Source: Rhodopseudomonas pentothenatexigens
GTDB lineage: Bacteria; Pseudomonadota; Alphaproteobacteria; Rhizobiales; Xanthobacteraceae
Assembly: GCF_900218015.1 (NCBI RefSeq)
Contig: NZ_UFQQ01000009.1
Coordinates: forward strand, 124,001 to 188,000
Length of the DNA: 64,000 nt
Reading direction: 5' to 3'
Position 1 is the stretch's first letter; every line of letters begins with the position of its first letter. Below, piece by piece: positions 52,802 to 62,120 of this stretch. The translations under genes were made by a program, and so were the position numbers. Below the pieces are notes generated by a model that did no database searches, had not been told where the DNA came from, and worked only from the letters and a program-made list of their open reading frames with translations.

Positions 52802-52849
52802 TGCGGTTGCCGGCGTGGCCTTCACGGCCAGCCGGTGCTAGCAGAACAT

Positions 52850-53971
52850 ATGGTCTCCTTGAGCCTGCGTGACCGGCTGCTCGGCTGGCGCGATTCGATC
52901 CTGTCGAATCCGCGGTTTCAGCGCTTTGCCGCGGTGTTTCCGCTGATGCGGCCGGTGGCGCGCCGCCGCGCGGTGGCGATGTTCGATCTGCTCGCCGGCT
53001 TCGTCTATTCGCAGATCCTGCTGGCCTGCGTGCAGCTTCGGCTGTTCGACATCGTCGCCGAACGTCCGGCGTCGGCCGAAGAGCTCGCTGTGCGTCTGTC
53101 GCTGCCAGTCGAGTCGATGCGGATGCTGCTCGACGGCGCAGTCGCGCTCCAGTTGCTGCAGATGCGCAGCCAATCCCGCTACGGCCTCGGCCAGCTCGGC
53201 GCCGAGCTGCGCGGCAATCCCGGTGTGCTCGCGCTCGTCGAGCATCACGCGATGCTGTATCGGGATCTCGCCGATCCTGTGGCGCTGCTGCGCGGGGCGC
53301 GCGGTGGGGGCGAGCTGGCGGCGTATTGGGCGTATGTGCGGGGCGAGCGGCCGGGCGAGCTGCCGGGCGATGCGATTGCGTCCTATACCGAACTGATGGC
53401 GGCGTCGCAGCCGATGATCGCCCGCGAGGTGCTGCACGTCTATCCGTTCCGCCACCACCGCTGCCTGCTCGACGTCGGCGGCGGCGACGGCTCGTTCCTG
53501 TCGGCGGTCGCCGCCCAGGCCCCGCAGCTCCGCTGCATGCTGTTCGACCTGCCGGCGGTCGCCGAGAAGGCGGCGGCACGGTTCGCGGCGAATGGACTGG
53601 CGGGCCGGGCGACCGCCGTGGGCGGCAGCTTCACCACCGACCCGCTTCCCGAAGGCGCCGACATCGTCTCGCTGGTCCGGGTGATTCACGATCACGACGA
53701 CGAGGTCGTCGAGGCGCTGCTGCGCGCCGTCCACAACGCCTTGCCTGACAACGGAAAACTGCTGATCGCGGAGCCGATCGCGGGGCTGCCCGGCACCGCC
53801 GCGATCTCCGACGCCTATTTCGCTTTCTACTTTTACGCCATGGGCTCCGGGAAAGCCCGGAGCTTCCCTCGCCTGCGGGCGATGCTGGAGAATGCGGGCT
53901 TCTCCCAGGTCACCCTGCACCCGGTTCCGATGCCGCTGGTTGCCTCCGTAATTACCGCATCCAAACGGTAG
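52850..53971 (+). CDS. crtF: Hydroxycarotenoid O-methyltransferase
   Basis: A 373-residue S-adenosylmethionine-dependent methyltransferase. An N-terminal dimerisation region (FVYSQILLACVQLRLFDIVAERPASAEELAVRL) precedes the SAM-binding motif CLLDVGGGDGSFLSAVAA (about residues 204-221). LFDLPAVAEKA and a catalytic His region, VRVIHDHDDEVVEALL, follow. It methylates the 1-hydroxy group of carotenoids, leading to spirilloxanthin-type products. A GTG at 52835 would add five residues. It ends 3 bases before the first operator of bchC. Confidence 0.94.
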   Translation: MVSLSLRDRLLGWRDSILSNPRFQRFAAVFPLMRPVARRRAVAMFDLLAGFVYSQILLACVQLRLFDIVAERPASAEELAVRLSLPVESMRMLLDGAVALQLLQMRSQSRYGLGQLGAELRGNPGVLALVEHHAMLYRDLADPVALLRGARGGGELAAYWAYVRGERPGELPGDAIASYTELMAASQPMIAREVLHVYPFRHHRCLLDVGGGDGSFLSAVAAQAPQLRCMLFDLPAVAEKAAARFAANGLAGRATAVGGSFTTDPLPEGADIVSLVRVIHDHDDEVVEALLRAVHNALPDNGKLLIAEPIAGLPGTAAISDAYFAFYFYAMGSGKARSFPRLRAMLENAGFSQVTLHPVPMPLVASVITASKR

Positions 53972-53974
53972 TTG

Positions 53975-54018
53975 TGTTAATCTGGCTTGACACTGTGATC
54001 CGTCAGTTTAGCATGACA
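53975..54018 (+). promoter_or_regulatory. bchC promoter with paired PpsR/CrtJ-type palindromes
   Basis: Site 1, TGT-N12-ACA, is at 53975-53992. Site 2, CGT-N12-ACA (one mismatch), is at 54001-54018, an 8-base gap. The last six bases of site 1 read TTGACA (-35). TAGCAT (54009-54014) inside site 2 is the -10, with a 16-base spacer. This is the classic CrtJ/PpsR layout reported for bchC promoters, and it likely drives bchCXYZ and puf read-through. Confidence 0.78.
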
Positions 54019-54059
54019 GTCGGCGGCAGAGCTCTGCCGTCCGGAATTTGGAGTAGGCG

Positions 54060-54998
54060 ATGGACACCATCGCGGTCGTACTCAAGCAGCCACAACAGGT
54101 CGAACTCAGTCGCTTGAGCCTTACGGCGCCGACTGACGACGACATTGTTGTCGATGTTGCCTGGAGTGGCGTCAGCACCGGGACGGAACGGCTGTTGTGG
54201 TCGGGCCGGATGCCGCAATTCCCCGGAATGGGTTACCCGCTGGTCCCCGGCTACGAGTCGGTCGGCGAGGTCGTCGAGGCCGGATCGGCCACCGACCTGA
54301 AGCCGGGCCAGATGGTGTTCGTGCCCGGCGCGAAGTGCTTCGGCGAAGTACGCGGCCTGTTCGGCGCCTCGGCGTCGCGGCTGGTGGTGCCGGCCAAGCG
54401 CGTGGTGCCGCTGGATTCGCAGCTCGGCGAGCGCGGCATTCTGATCGCGCTGGCTGCGACCGCCTATCATGCGATCGCCGCGCGCGGCGCGACGCCGCCC
54501 GACTGCATCGTCGGTCACGGCGTGCTCGGCCGGCTGCTGGCACGGATTTCGATCGCGCTCGGCAATCCGCCGCCGGTGGTGTGGGAGAAGAACCCGATCC
54601 GCAGCGGCGGCGCCGAAGGCTATGCGGTGATCGATCCCGCATCCGACGAACGTCGCGACTATCGCAGCATCTACGACGTCAGCGGCGATCCGAAATTGCT
54701 CGACACTTTGATCTCGCGCATCGCGGCCACCGGCGAGATCGTGCTCGCTGGATTTTACAGCGAGCCGCTGTCGTTCTCGTTCCCGCCCGCTTTCATGCGT
54801 GAAGCACGCATTCGGGTCGCGGCGGAATGGCAGCCGCCGGACATCGGCGCCACCAAGGCGCTGATCGAAAGCGGCAAGCTCTCGCTCGACGGACTGATCA
54901 CACACCACCAGGAGGCGGCGTCGGCTCCCGACGCCTATCGGATCGCTTTCGAAGACCCCGCTTGCCTCAAAATGGTTCTGAATTGGAGACCGAGCTGA
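54060..54998 (+). CDS. bchC: Bacteriochlorophyllide a dehydrogenase
   Basis: A 312-residue zinc-type alcohol dehydrogenase-like protein that oxidises the C3 hydroxyethyl group to acetyl. Motifs are WSGVSTGTERLLWSGRMPQFPGMGYPLVPGYESVGEVVEAG (about residues 34-75), GAKCFGEVRGLFGASASRLVVPAKRV and the NAD fold region CIVGHGVLGRLLARI (about 149-163). It is the first gene of bchCXYZ and overlaps bchX by one base (TGATG). Confidence 0.95.
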   Translation: MDTIAVVLKQPQQVELSRLSLTAPTDDDIVVDVAWSGVSTGTERLLWSGRMPQFPGMGYPLVPGYESVGEVVEAGSATDLKPGQMVFVPGAKCFGEVRGLFGASASRLVVPAKRVVPLDSQLGERGILIALAATAYHAIAARGATPPDCIVGHGVLGRLLARISIALGNPPPVVWEKNPIRSGGAEGYAVIDPASDERRDYRSIYDVSGDPKLLDTLISRIAATGEIVLAGFYSEPLSFSFPPAFMREARIRVAAEWQPPDIGATKALIESGKLSLDGLITHHQEAASAPDAYRIAFEDPACLKMVLNWRPS

Positions 54999-55996
54999 TG
55001 AACGTCGTTCCGCAGATCAGCCTGCAAGACGCACAACTCCGGGCCGAGGCGTCGGTTGAACCCGATGCCCCGGTGACGACTCCCGTCACCAAGGAAACCC
55101 AGATCATTGCGATCTACGGCAAAGGCGGCATCGGCAAGAGCTTCACGCTCGCCAACCTCAGCTACATGATGGCGCAGCAGGGCAAGAAGGTACTGCTGAT
55201 CGGCTGCGATCCGAAGAGCGACACCACCTCGCTGCTGTTCGGCGGCAAGGCGACTCCGACCATCATCGAGACCTCGTCGAAGAAGAAGCTCGCCGGCGAG
55301 GAAGTCACCATCAGCGACGTCTGCTTCAAGCGCGACGGCGTGTTCGCGATGGAGCTCGGCGGCCCCGAAGTCGGCCGCGGCTGCGGCGGCCGCGGCATCA
55401 TTCACGGCTTCGAGACGCTGGAGAAGCTCGGCTTCCACGAATGGGGCTTCGACTACGTGCTGCTCGACTTCCTCGGCGACGTGGTGTGCGGCGGCTTCGG
55501 TCTGCCGATCGCCCGCGACATGTGCCAGAAGGTGATCATCGTCGGCTCCAACGATCTGCAGTCGCTGTACGTCGCCAACAACGTCTGCTCGGCGGTCGAG
55601 TATTTCCGCAAGCTCGGCGGCAATGTCGGCGTCGCCGGCATGGTGATCAACAAGGACGACGGCACCGGCGAAGCCCAGGCGTTCGCCAAGGCGGCCGGGA
55701 TTCCGGTGCTGTCGGCGATTCCCGCCGACGAAGGCATCCGCCGCAAGAGCGCCAACTACGAGATCGTCGCTTTGCCGGACGGACAGTGGGGCCCGCTGTT
55801 CTCGACGCTCGCCGAGAACGTCGCCACCGCGCCGCCGGTGCGGCCGAAGCCGCTGTCTCAGGACGGGCTGCTCGGCCTGTTCTCCAGCGACGTCACCGGG
55901 CGCGATGTCGTGCTCGAGCCGGCGACGATGGAAGACATGTGCGGCGCCGCGGTGCTGAACAAGCCGTCGCTCGAAGTGATCTACGACGAGGTCTGA
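54998..55996 (+). CDS. bchX: Chlorophyllide a oxidoreductase iron protein subunit X
   Basis: A 332-residue NifH-like ATPase that donates electrons to BchYZ. The P-loop is IYGKGGIGKSFTLANLSYMM (about residues 38-57). Switch motifs are LLIGCDPKSDTTSLLF and the cluster Cys GRGCGGRGIIHGFE (about 128); the second Cys is in GDVVCGGFGLPIARDMCQK (about 163). Length and motifs match BchX rather than BchL. It shares one base with the bchC stop. Confidence 0.96.
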   Translation: MNVVPQISLQDAQLRAEASVEPDAPVTTPVTKETQIIAIYGKGGIGKSFTLANLSYMMAQQGKKVLLIGCDPKSDTTSLLFGGKATPTIIETSSKKKLAGEEVTISDVCFKRDGVFAMELGGPEVGRGCGGRGIIHGFETLEKLGFHEWGFDYVLLDFLGDVVCGGFGLPIARDMCQKVIIVGSNDLQSLYVANNVCSAVEYFRKLGGNVGVAGMVINKDDGTGEAQAFAKAAGIPVLSAIPADEGIRRKSANYEIVALPDGQWGPLFSTLAENVATAPPVRPKPLSQDGLLGLFSSDVTGRDVVLEPATMEDMCGAAVLNKPSLEVIYDEV

Positions 55997-56019
55997 GATC
56001 GGGTGATCGGGAGTTCGTC

Positions 56020-57609
56020 ATGAACGTCATGTCTCGCTATTCCGGCCCTATCGCCGGATCGATCGCCGATGATGCGGCCGATGTCGCCGCCGGCGAAGCC
56101 GCGCCCGCGATCAACGAAGCGGCGACCAAGACCGATGGGCTCGGCTGCCACGCCGGCGCTGCCGAGATGAAGGCGGCGGCGCAGGCTGCAGGCAAGAGCG
56201 AAGTGCTCGAACGCTACGCCGCGGACTATCCGAAGGGTCCGCACGACCAGCCGCAGAGCATGTGCCCGGCGTTCGGCTCCTTGCGCGTCGGTCTGCGGAT
56301 GCGCCGCACCGCGACGGTGCTGTCCGGCTCGGCCTGCTGCGTCTACGGCCTGACCTTCGTGTCGCACTTCTACGGCGCGCGCCGCACCGTCGGCTACGTG
56401 CCGTTCAGTTCGGAAACGCTGGTCACCGGCAAGCTGTTCGAAGACATTCGCGAGGCGGTCTACAAGCTCGCCGATCCGGCGCAGTACGACACCATCATCA
56501 TCACCAATCTCTGCGTGCCGACCGCGTCGGGCGTGCCGCTCGATCTGCTGCCGAACGAGATCAACGGCGTGCGCATCATCGGCATCGACGTCCCGGGCTT
56601 CGGCGTGCCGACTCACGCCGAGGCCAAGGACGTATTGGCCGGCGCGATGCTGGAATATGCCCGCAAGGAAGCGGAGCAGGGCCCGGTGCAGGCGCCGCGC
56701 GGCGGCCGCAGCGAACGCCCGACCGTGACGCTGCTCGGCGAGATGTTTCCGGCGGATCCGGTTGGTATCAATCTGATGCTGGATCCGCTCGGCCTCGCCG
56801 TGGGTCCGGTGGTGCCGACCCGCGAGTGGCGCGAGCTCTATGCCGCGCTCGACTGCCAGGTCGTCGCGGCGATTCACCCGTTCTACAAGTCGTGTATCCG
56901 CCAGTTCGAGCTCGCCGGCCGCAAGGTCGTGGGCTCGGCGCCGGTCGGGCACGACGGCACCGAAGCGTGGCTGGAAGCGATCGGCACCGCCTGCAATGTC
57001 GAGCGTGCCAAGATCGACGCCGCCAAGAACCGCTTCCTGCCGGCGATCAAGGCGGCGCTCGCCGCCAAGCCGATCAACGCCCGCATCACCGTGTCCGGCT
57101 ACGAAGGCTCGGAGCTGCTGGTGGCGCGGCTGCTGATCGAAAGCGGCGCGACCGTGCCTTATGTCGGCACCGCGGTGCCGCGAACCCCGTGGTCGGATCC
57201 GGATCGCGAATGGCTCGAGGCCAAGGGCGTGCGGGTGCAGTACCGCGCCTCGCTCGAACAGGACTTCGCGGCGGTCGACGAATTCATGCCGGATCTCGCC
57301 ATCGGCACCACCCCGGTGGTGCAGAAGGCCAAGACGATGTCGATCCCGGCCTTGTACTTCACCAACCTGATCTCGGCCCGTCCGCTGTTCGGGCCCGCCG
57401 GCGCCGGTTCGCTGGCGCAGGTGATCAACGCCGCGCTCGGCAACAAGGCGCGATTCGACGAGATGAAGGAGTTCTTCGGCGAAGTCGGCCAGGGCTACGC
57501 GGCCGGCGTCTGGGAAGACACGCCGAAGGACGTTCCGGCCTATCGCGAGAAGTACAAGAAGCAGATCGAAGCCGCAGCCAAGAAGCGCAAGGCGGAGGAG
57601 ATGATCTGA
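56020..57609 (+). CDS. bchY: Chlorophyllide a oxidoreductase subunit Y
   Basis: A 529-residue NifD-like subunit that, with BchZ, reduces ring B of chlorophyllide. Cysteines for the shared cluster appear in [16 protein letters not shown] (about residue 83), [16 protein letters not shown] (about 107) and [15 protein letters not shown] (about 164). The C-terminal part ends in a Lys-rich tail. The ATG at 56020 is preceded by GGGAG. The stop overlaps the bchZ ATG by one base (TGATG). Confidence 0.96.
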   Translation: MNVMSRYSGPIAGSIADDAADVAAGEAAPAINEAATKTDGLGCHAGAAEMKAAAQAAGKSEVLERYAADYPKGPHDQPQSMCPAFGSLRVGLRMRRTATVLSGSACCVYGLTFVSHFYGARRTVGYVPFSSETLVTGKLFEDIREAVYKLADPAQYDTIIITNLCVPTASGVPLDLLPNEINGVRIIGIDVPGFGVPTHAEAKDVLAGAMLEYARKEAEQGPVQAPRGGRSERPTVTLLGEMFPADPVGINLMLDPLGLAVGPVVPTREWRELYAALDCQVVAAIHPFYKSCIRQFELAGRKVVGSAPVGHDGTEAWLEAIGTACNVERAKIDAAKNRFLPAIKAALAAKPINARITVSGYEGSELLVARLLIESGATVPYVGTAVPRTPWSDPDREWLEAKGVRVQYRASLEQDFAAVDEFMPDLAIGTTPVVQKAKTMSIPALYFTNLISARPLFGPAGAGSLAQVINAALGNKARFDEMKEFFGEVGQGYAAGVWEDTPKDVPAYREKYKKQIEAAAKKRKAEEMI

Positions 57610-59057
57610 TGCTCGTCCTCGATCACGATCGCGCCGGCGGCTATTGGGGCGCCGTGTACGCCTTCACCGCGGTGAAGGGCCTGCAGGTCATCATCGACGG
57701 TCCGGTCGGCTGCGAGAATCTGCCGGTGACCTCGGTGCTGCACTACACCGACGCGCTGCCGCCGCACGAACTGCCGATCGTCGTCACCGGCCTCGGCGAA
57801 GAGGAGCTCGGCAAGCTCGGCACCGAAGGCGCGATGAAGCGCGCCCATCAGGCGCTCGATCCTTATCTGCCCGCCGTCGTGGTGACCGGCTCGATCGCCG
57901 AGATGATCGGCGGCGGCGTCACCCCCGAAGGCACCGGCATCAAGCGCTTCCTGCCGCGCACCATCGACGAGGACCAGTGGCAGAGCGCCGATCGCGCGAT
58001 CTCCTGGCTGTGGAAGGAATACGGCCCGAAGAAGATTCCCGAGCGCAAGCGCAAGGACGGCGAGAAGCCGCGGGTCAACATCATCGGACCGATCTACGGC
58101 ACCTTCAACATGCCGTCCGATCTCGCCGAGATCCGCCGCCTGATCGAAGGCATCGGCGCCGAAGTCAACATGGTGTTTCCGCTCGGCACGCACCTGTCCG
58201 ACATTCCCAAGCTGGTGAATGCCGACGTCAACGTCTGCATGTATCGCGAGTTCGGCCGGCTGCTGTGCGAATCGCTGGAACGGCCGTACCTGCAGGCGCC
58301 GATCGGGCTGCATTCGACCACGCGCTTCCTGCGCAAGCTCGGCGAGCTCACCGGCCTCGACCCGGAGCCGTTCATCGAGCGCGAGAAGAACACCACGATC
58401 AAGCCGCTGTGGGATCTGTGGCGGTCGGTGACCCAGGATTTCTTCGGCACCGCCAGCTTCGCGATCGTCGCGACCGATACCTATGCCCGCGGCGTGCGGC
58501 ATTTCCTCGAAGACGAGATGGGGCTGCCGTGCAGCTTCGCGATCTCGCGCTGCGTCGGCAAAAAGACCGACAACGAAGCGGTGCGCGCGGCGATTCGCCA
58601 GACTCCGCCGCTGATCATGTTCGGCAGCTACAACGAGAGAATGTACTTGGCCGAGACCGGTGGTCGCGCCGTGTACATCCCGGCGTCGTTCCCCGGCGCC
58701 GTGATCCGGCGCCACACCGGCACGCCGTTCATGGGGTATTCCGGCGCCACCTACCTGGTGCAGGAAGTCTGTAACGCGCTGTTCGACGCGCTTTTCAACA
58801 TTCTTCCGCTCGGCAGCGATCTCGATCGCGTCGATCCGACGCCGGCGCGCCGGCACGAAGAACTGCTGTGGAGCGACGAAGCCAAGGCGCTGCTCGACGA
58901 AGTGCTCGAAGCGCATCCGGTATTGGTGCGGATTTCGGCCGCCAAGCGCCTGCGTGACGCCGCTGAAAACAGCGCGCGCCGTGCCGGGCAGGAAAAAGTC
59001 ACGACCGAATTCGTCAGTAAAGCGCGTGCCGCGCTGCTCGACGGGCAATCGGTGTAA
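57609..59057 (+). CDS. bchZ: Chlorophyllide a oxidoreductase subunit Z
   Basis: A 482-residue NifK-like subunit. The cluster Cys is in [45 protein letters not shown] (about residues 27-71), with [15 protein letters not shown] following. The C-terminal part, [24 protein letters not shown] (about 377-400), is typical of BchZ. It ends 76 bases before the pufQ-like gene, so the puf transcripts can begin within or upstream of bchZ, a known super-operonal arrangement. Confidence 0.96.
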   Translation: MLVLDHDRAGGYWGAVYAFTAVKGLQVIIDGPVGCENLPVTSVLHYTDALPPHELPIVVTGLGEEELGKLGTEGAMKRAHQALDPYLPAVVVTGSIAEMIGGGVTPEGTGIKRFLPRTIDEDQWQSADRAISWLWKEYGPKKIPERKRKDGEKPRVNIIGPIYGTFNMPSDLAEIRRLIEGIGAEVNMVFPLGTHLSDIPKLVNADVNVCMYREFGRLLCESLERPYLQAPIGLHSTTRFLRKLGELTGLDPEPFIEREKNTTIKPLWDLWRSVTQDFFGTASFAIVATDTYARGVRHFLEDEMGLPCSFAISRCVGKKTDNEAVRAAIRQTPPLIMFGSYNERMYLAETGGRAVYIPASFPGAVIRRHTGTPFMGYSGATYLVQEVCNALFDALFNILPLGSDLDRVDPTPARRHEELLWSDEAKALLDEVLEAHPVLVRISAAKRLRDAAENSARRAGQEKVTTEFVSKARAALLDGQSV

Positions 59058-59133
59058 CGGTGATTTGAGCTAGAACAATGCGCATCACAATGTCGCGACC
59101 AAATATGAGCAATCCAAGAGTGAGGAGATGACG

Positions 59134-59358
59134 ATGTCCGACTATGTCCACACCGGCCGTCGCTCGAGGGTTCTACCGGATAGTGCCGCGCTCGAATGTC
59201 GGGCGATGTTCGGTGCGTGCTACGCGCTGTTTCTGATCCGCGCGATCGTGGTGCGTGCCATGCCGTGGCGCAAGAAATCCGGCTCCCAGGAATCGGTATT
59301 CAGCGAGGCTCACAACGCCGCGAGCGTGCTGGTGACGTCGTCGTTCATGGGAATGTAA
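59134..59358 (+). CDS. pufQ: Probable PufQ, bacteriochlorophyll synthesis regulator
   Basis: A 74-residue single-pass protein, the same length as Rhodobacter PufQ, between bchZ and pufB where pufQ is expected. It has a polar N-terminus, one helix around MFGACYALFLIRAIVVRAM (about residues 26-44), a basic loop WRKKSGSQES, and an Ala-rich end, FSEAHNAASVLVTSSFMGM. That end resembles the A-x-x-E-A-x-x-x-x-x-x-x-F end of PufQ. The ATG at 59134 has GAGGAG seven bases before it; an ATG at 59128 is too close. Sequence divergence is high, so the call rests mostly on position and layout. Confidence 0.65.
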   Translation: MSDYVHTGRRSRVLPDSAALECRAMFGACYALFLIRAIVVRAMPWRKKSGSQESVFSEAHNAASVLVTSSFMGM

Positions 59359-59370
59359 TTCGGGGATTTC

Positions 59371-59492
59371 GTCCGGCCTCCGCCGGACGGAAGGCTGCCG
59401 TTTTGGAGACGAAACGGTAAATCGCTGTCGTTTCGGAAACGATACGGCAATCGTTGCCGCCCTCGCTCGGGCGGCGTGTCGGCCGAAAGGCC
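59371..59492 (+). other. Run of five hairpins upstream of pufB
   Basis: Five consecutive stems: 59371-59388 (GTCCGGC/GCCGGAC), 59398-59417 (CCGTTT/AAACGG), 59428-59442 (TCGTTT/AAACGA), 59456-59475 (GCCGCCC/GGGCGGC) and 59481-59492 (GGCC-GAAA-GGCC, a GNRA tetraloop). The last ends about 8 bases before the AGGAGG of pufB. Such structures at the 5' side of pufBA would stabilise the mRNA for antenna proteins or set the processing end. Confidence 0.7.
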
Positions 59493-59511
59493 ATCACTAG
59501 GAGGTGACCAA

Positions 59512-59709
59512 ATGAGTGACGGTTCCATCTCGGGACTTTCCGAAGCGGAAGCCAAGGAATTCCACTCGATCTTCGTGACCAGCTTCTTCCTCTTCATCGT
59601 CGTTGCGGTTGTCGCTCACATCCTCGCCTGGATGTGGCGTCCGTGGCTGCCCAAAGCGACCGGCTACGCGATGGACAGCGTTCATCAACTGACCTCGTTC
59701 CTGTGCTAA
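59512..59709 (+). CDS. pufB: Light-harvesting LH1 beta apoprotein
   Basis: A 65-residue antenna protein. The cytoplasmic part has [19 protein letters not shown]. The helix carries [16 protein letters not shown] with the bacteriochlorophyll-ligating His (about 37). The C-terminus is longer than usual ([19 protein letters not shown]). AGGAGG precedes the ATG. pufA follows after 15 bases. Confidence 0.96.
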   Translation: MSDGSISGLSEAEAKEFHSIFVTSFFLFIVVAVVAHILAWMWRPWLPKATGYAMDSVHQLTSFLC

Positions 59710-59724
59710 GGGGAGACGACTACT

Positions 59725-59916
59725 ATGTGGCGAATTTGGCTTCTGTTTGATCCGCGTCGCGCGCTGGTCCTGCTGTTCGTGTTCCTGTTCGGCCTGGCCA
59801 TCATCATCCACTTCATCCTGCTGAGCACCAGCCGGTTCAACTGGCTCGATGGTCCGCGTGCGGCGAAGGCGGCGTCGATCTCGCTGCCGTTCACTCCGCC
59901 GAGCATGCCGGTCTAA
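59725..59916 (+). CDS. pufA: Light-harvesting LH1 alpha apoprotein
   Basis: A 63-residue LH1 alpha chain. [20 protein letters not shown] matches the conserved N-terminus, and the ligand His lies in [19 protein letters not shown] (about residue 28). The Pro-rich tail ([11 protein letters not shown]) is typical. The ring of alpha/beta pairs surrounds the reaction centre and passes energy to it. A hairpin follows before pufL. Confidence 0.96.
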   Translation: MWRIWLLFDPRRALVLLFVFLFGLAIIIHFILLSTSRFNWLDGPRAAKAASISLPFTPPSMPV

Positions 59917-59932
59917 TGGCGTGACTCACTGC

Positions 59933-59987
59933 TTGCCGGAAGGGAAGGGAAACGGACCGATCTGCCGGGCCCGAACCCTTCCGGGAA
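59933..59987 (+). other. Intercistronic hairpin between pufA and pufL
   Basis: CGGAAGGG (59937-59944) pairs with CCCTTCCG (59976-59983), extended outward by TTG-C and GGGAA with one mismatch. It lies where other purple bacteria have the stem-loop that slows decay of the pufBA segment. That gives more LH1 than reaction-centre protein. Confidence 0.65.
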
Positions 59988-60047
59988 GCGACATGGACTG
60001 GACGACGACGATGGATTTTCCCTGGCTCGCACGCGGAGGAACGATCG

Positions 60048-60881
60048 ATGGCAATGCTCAGCTTTGAGAAGAAATACCGCGTTCGTGGCGGAACGCTAAT
60101 CGGGGGCGACCTGTTCGATTTTTGGGTTGGCCCGTTCTACGTTGGGATCTTCGGGGTCATGACCGTGTTCTTCACGCTGATCGGCGTCGCGCTGATCATG
60201 TGGAACACCGCGCTCGGCCCCACCTGGAATCTCTGGCAGATCAGCGTCAACCCGCCGGACGCAAAGTACGGTCTGGGATTTGCGCCGCTCGCCGAGGGCG
60301 GCATTTGGCAGTGGGTGAGCATCTGCGCGACCGGCGCGTTCGTCACCTGGGCGCTGCGTGAGGTCGAAATCTGCCGCAAGCTCGGCATTGGCTTTCACGT
60401 CCCGTTCGCCTTCAGCTTCGCTATCTTCGCTTACGTCACGCTGGTGGTGATCCGTCCGGTCCTGATGGGCTCCTGGAGCTACGGCTTCCCCTACGGCATC
60501 TTCACGCATCTCGATTGGGTGTCGAACACCGGCTACGCCTACGGCCAGTTCCACTACAATCCCGCGCACATGATCGCGATCACGTTCTTCTTCACCACCT
60601 GTCTGGCGCTCGCGCTGCACGGCGGCTTGGTGCTGTCGGCGCTGAATCCCGACCGTGGCGAACCCGTGAAGTCTCCGGAACACGAGAACACCGTGTTTCG
60701 TGATCTCGTCGGCTACTCGATTGGTACCATCGGCATTCACCGCCTCGGTCTGTTCCTGGCGTTGTCGGCCGTGTTCTTCAGCGCGGTCTGCATGATCATC
60801 AGCGGTCCGGTGCTGGCGGAAGGTGGTTCGTGGCCCGATTGGTGGAATTGGTGGCGCAACCTGCCGATCTGGAATCCGTAA
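60048..60881 (+). CDS. pufL: Photosynthetic reaction centre L subunit
   Basis: A 277-residue membrane protein with five helices. It begins [33 protein letters not shown]. Pigment and iron ligands are recognisable as the His residues in FTHLDWV (about 154), NPAHMIAIT (about 174), ALALHGGLV (about 191) and [10 protein letters not shown] (about 231). It binds half of the special pair and the QB site. pufM follows after 27 bases. Confidence 0.98.
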   Translation: MAMLSFEKKYRVRGGTLIGGDLFDFWVGPFYVGIFGVMTVFFTLIGVALIMWNTALGPTWNLWQISVNPPDAKYGLGFAPLAEGGIWQWVSICATGAFVTWALREVEICRKLGIGFHVPFAFSFAIFAYVTLVVIRPVLMGSWSYGFPYGIFTHLDWVSNTGYAYGQFHYNPAHMIAITFFFTTCLALALHGGLVLSALNPDRGEPVKSPEHENTVFRDLVGYSIGTIGIHRLGLFLALSAVFFSAVCMIISGPVLAEGGSWPDWWNWWRNLPIWNP

Positions 60882-60908
60882 TTCAACCGGTCACAAGAGA
60901 GTCTTGTC

Positions 60909-61832
60909 ATGGCCCAATACCAGAACATCTTCACGCAGGTCCAGGTTGAAGGACCTGCCTATGCGGGGGTGCCGCTACGTCCCGGCAGCTCACCCCGCGA
61001 GACCCAGACGACGTTCAACTACTGGCTCGGCAAAATCGGCGACGCGCAGGTCGGCCCCGTCTATCTCGGCTTCACCGGTGTCTGCTCGCTGCTGTGCGGC
61101 TTCGTTGCGATCGAGATCATCGGTCTCAACATGCTGGCGTCGGTGGACTGGAGCCCGATCGAGTTTCTCCGCCAGTTCTGCTGGCTGGCGCTCGAGCCGC
61201 CGAAGCCCGAATACGGTCTGACCATTCCGCCGCTCAAGGAAGGCGGCTGGTGGCTGATGGCCGGCTTCTTCCTGACCGTGTCGATCCTGCTGTGGTGGGT
61301 CCGCACCTATCGCCGCTCGCGGGCGCTCGGCATGGGCACTCACGTGTCGTGGGCGTTCGCCTCGGCCATTCTGCTCTATCTGGCGATCGGCTTCATTCAG
61401 CCGCTGCTGATGGGCACCTGGAGCGAAGCGCCGCCGTTCGGCATCTTCCCGCACCTGGACTGGACCAACAACTTCTCGATCAAGTACGGCAACCTGTACT
61501 ACAACCCCTTCCACTGTCTCTCGATCGCCTTCCTGTATGGCTCGGCCCTGCTGTTCGCCATGCACGGCGCGACCATCCTGGCCGTGAGCCGCTACGGCGG
61601 CGAGCGCGAGATCGAGCAGATGCTGGATCGCGGTACCGCACTTGAACGCGCTGCTCTGTTCTGGCGCTGGACGATGGGCTTCAACGCCACGGCCGAATCG
61701 ATCCATCGCTGGGCTTGGTGGTTCGCAGTGCTCTGCCCGCTGACCGGTGCCATCGGCATCATCCTGACCGGTCCGGTGGTCGACAACTGGTTCGATTGGG
61801 GCGTGAAGCACGGTCTGGCGCCGCCGCGGTAA
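60909..61832 (+). CDS. pufM: Photosynthetic reaction centre M subunit
   Basis: A 307-residue membrane protein with five helices starting [20 protein letters not shown]. Ligands lie in [37 protein letters not shown] (about residues 181-217) and [10 protein letters not shown] (about 266). It pairs with PufL and holds QA. The residue after the His in NPFHCLSI is Cys where Ala is common; this is probably neutral. No pufC (cytochrome) or pufX gene follows. The next feature is a hairpin. Confidence 0.98.
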   Translation: MAQYQNIFTQVQVEGPAYAGVPLRPGSSPRETQTTFNYWLGKIGDAQVGPVYLGFTGVCSLLCGFVAIEIIGLNMLASVDWSPIEFLRQFCWLALEPPKPEYGLTIPPLKEGGWWLMAGFFLTVSILLWWVRTYRRSRALGMGTHVSWAFASAILLYLAIGFIQPLLMGTWSEAPPFGIFPHLDWTNNFSIKYGNLYYNPFHCLSIAFLYGSALLFAMHGATILAVSRYGGEREIEQMLDRGTALERAALFWRWTMGFNATAESIHRWAWWFAVLCPLTGAIGIILTGPVVDNWFDWGVKHGLAPPR

Positions 61833-61863
61833 ACACAACCGCACGTCTATCCGAGCGAATGAT

Positions 61864-61901
61864 GCGCGCGCCTGATGGTACAAATCCAATCAGGCGCGCG
61901 C
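61864..61901 (+). terminator. Hairpin at the end of the puf operon
   Basis: A perfect 13-bp stem, 61864-61876 with 61889-61901, and a 12-base loop, followed by TGCTGCTTTC. It lies 31 bases after pufM and is the likely 3' end or stabilising structure of puf mRNA. The U-run is weak. The rest of the gap to 62120 holds no gene I can support. Confidence 0.72.
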
Positions 61902-62120
61902 TGCTGCTTTCAGCTTCCGAAAAAGGTTCTGGCGAACGGTGATTTCGTACCGTTGGCTGGTGACGAGGGAAGCGACCTGCTGTAAACGAAGCGCCTCCAA
62001 CTCCGCCTGAGAGGCCAACAAACAAGCCTGAGAAGACGTTCAAAACAAAACAAGGCTCGACTTGTAAGGACGCCGACGTCGGAGTGGAGGACGAGTTCTT
62101 GCTGGAGGATATTTGCCCTG

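Noticed and set aside
55441-57609. bchY read from a start at 55441
   Set aside because: The extra N-terminal part is the out-of-frame shadow of bchX; the ATG at 56020 has GGGAG and gives the normal length.
59080-59101. A RegA/PrrA-like motif (GCGC...GTCGC) before the pufQ-like gene
   Set aside because: Only one half-site fits the GNCGC pattern, so it cannot be distinguished from chance in GC-rich DNA.
61833-62120. Possible pufC or pufX after pufM
   Set aside because: No reading frame with haem-binding CxxCH motifs or a PufX-like helix; only a hairpin and AT-rich leader sequence.
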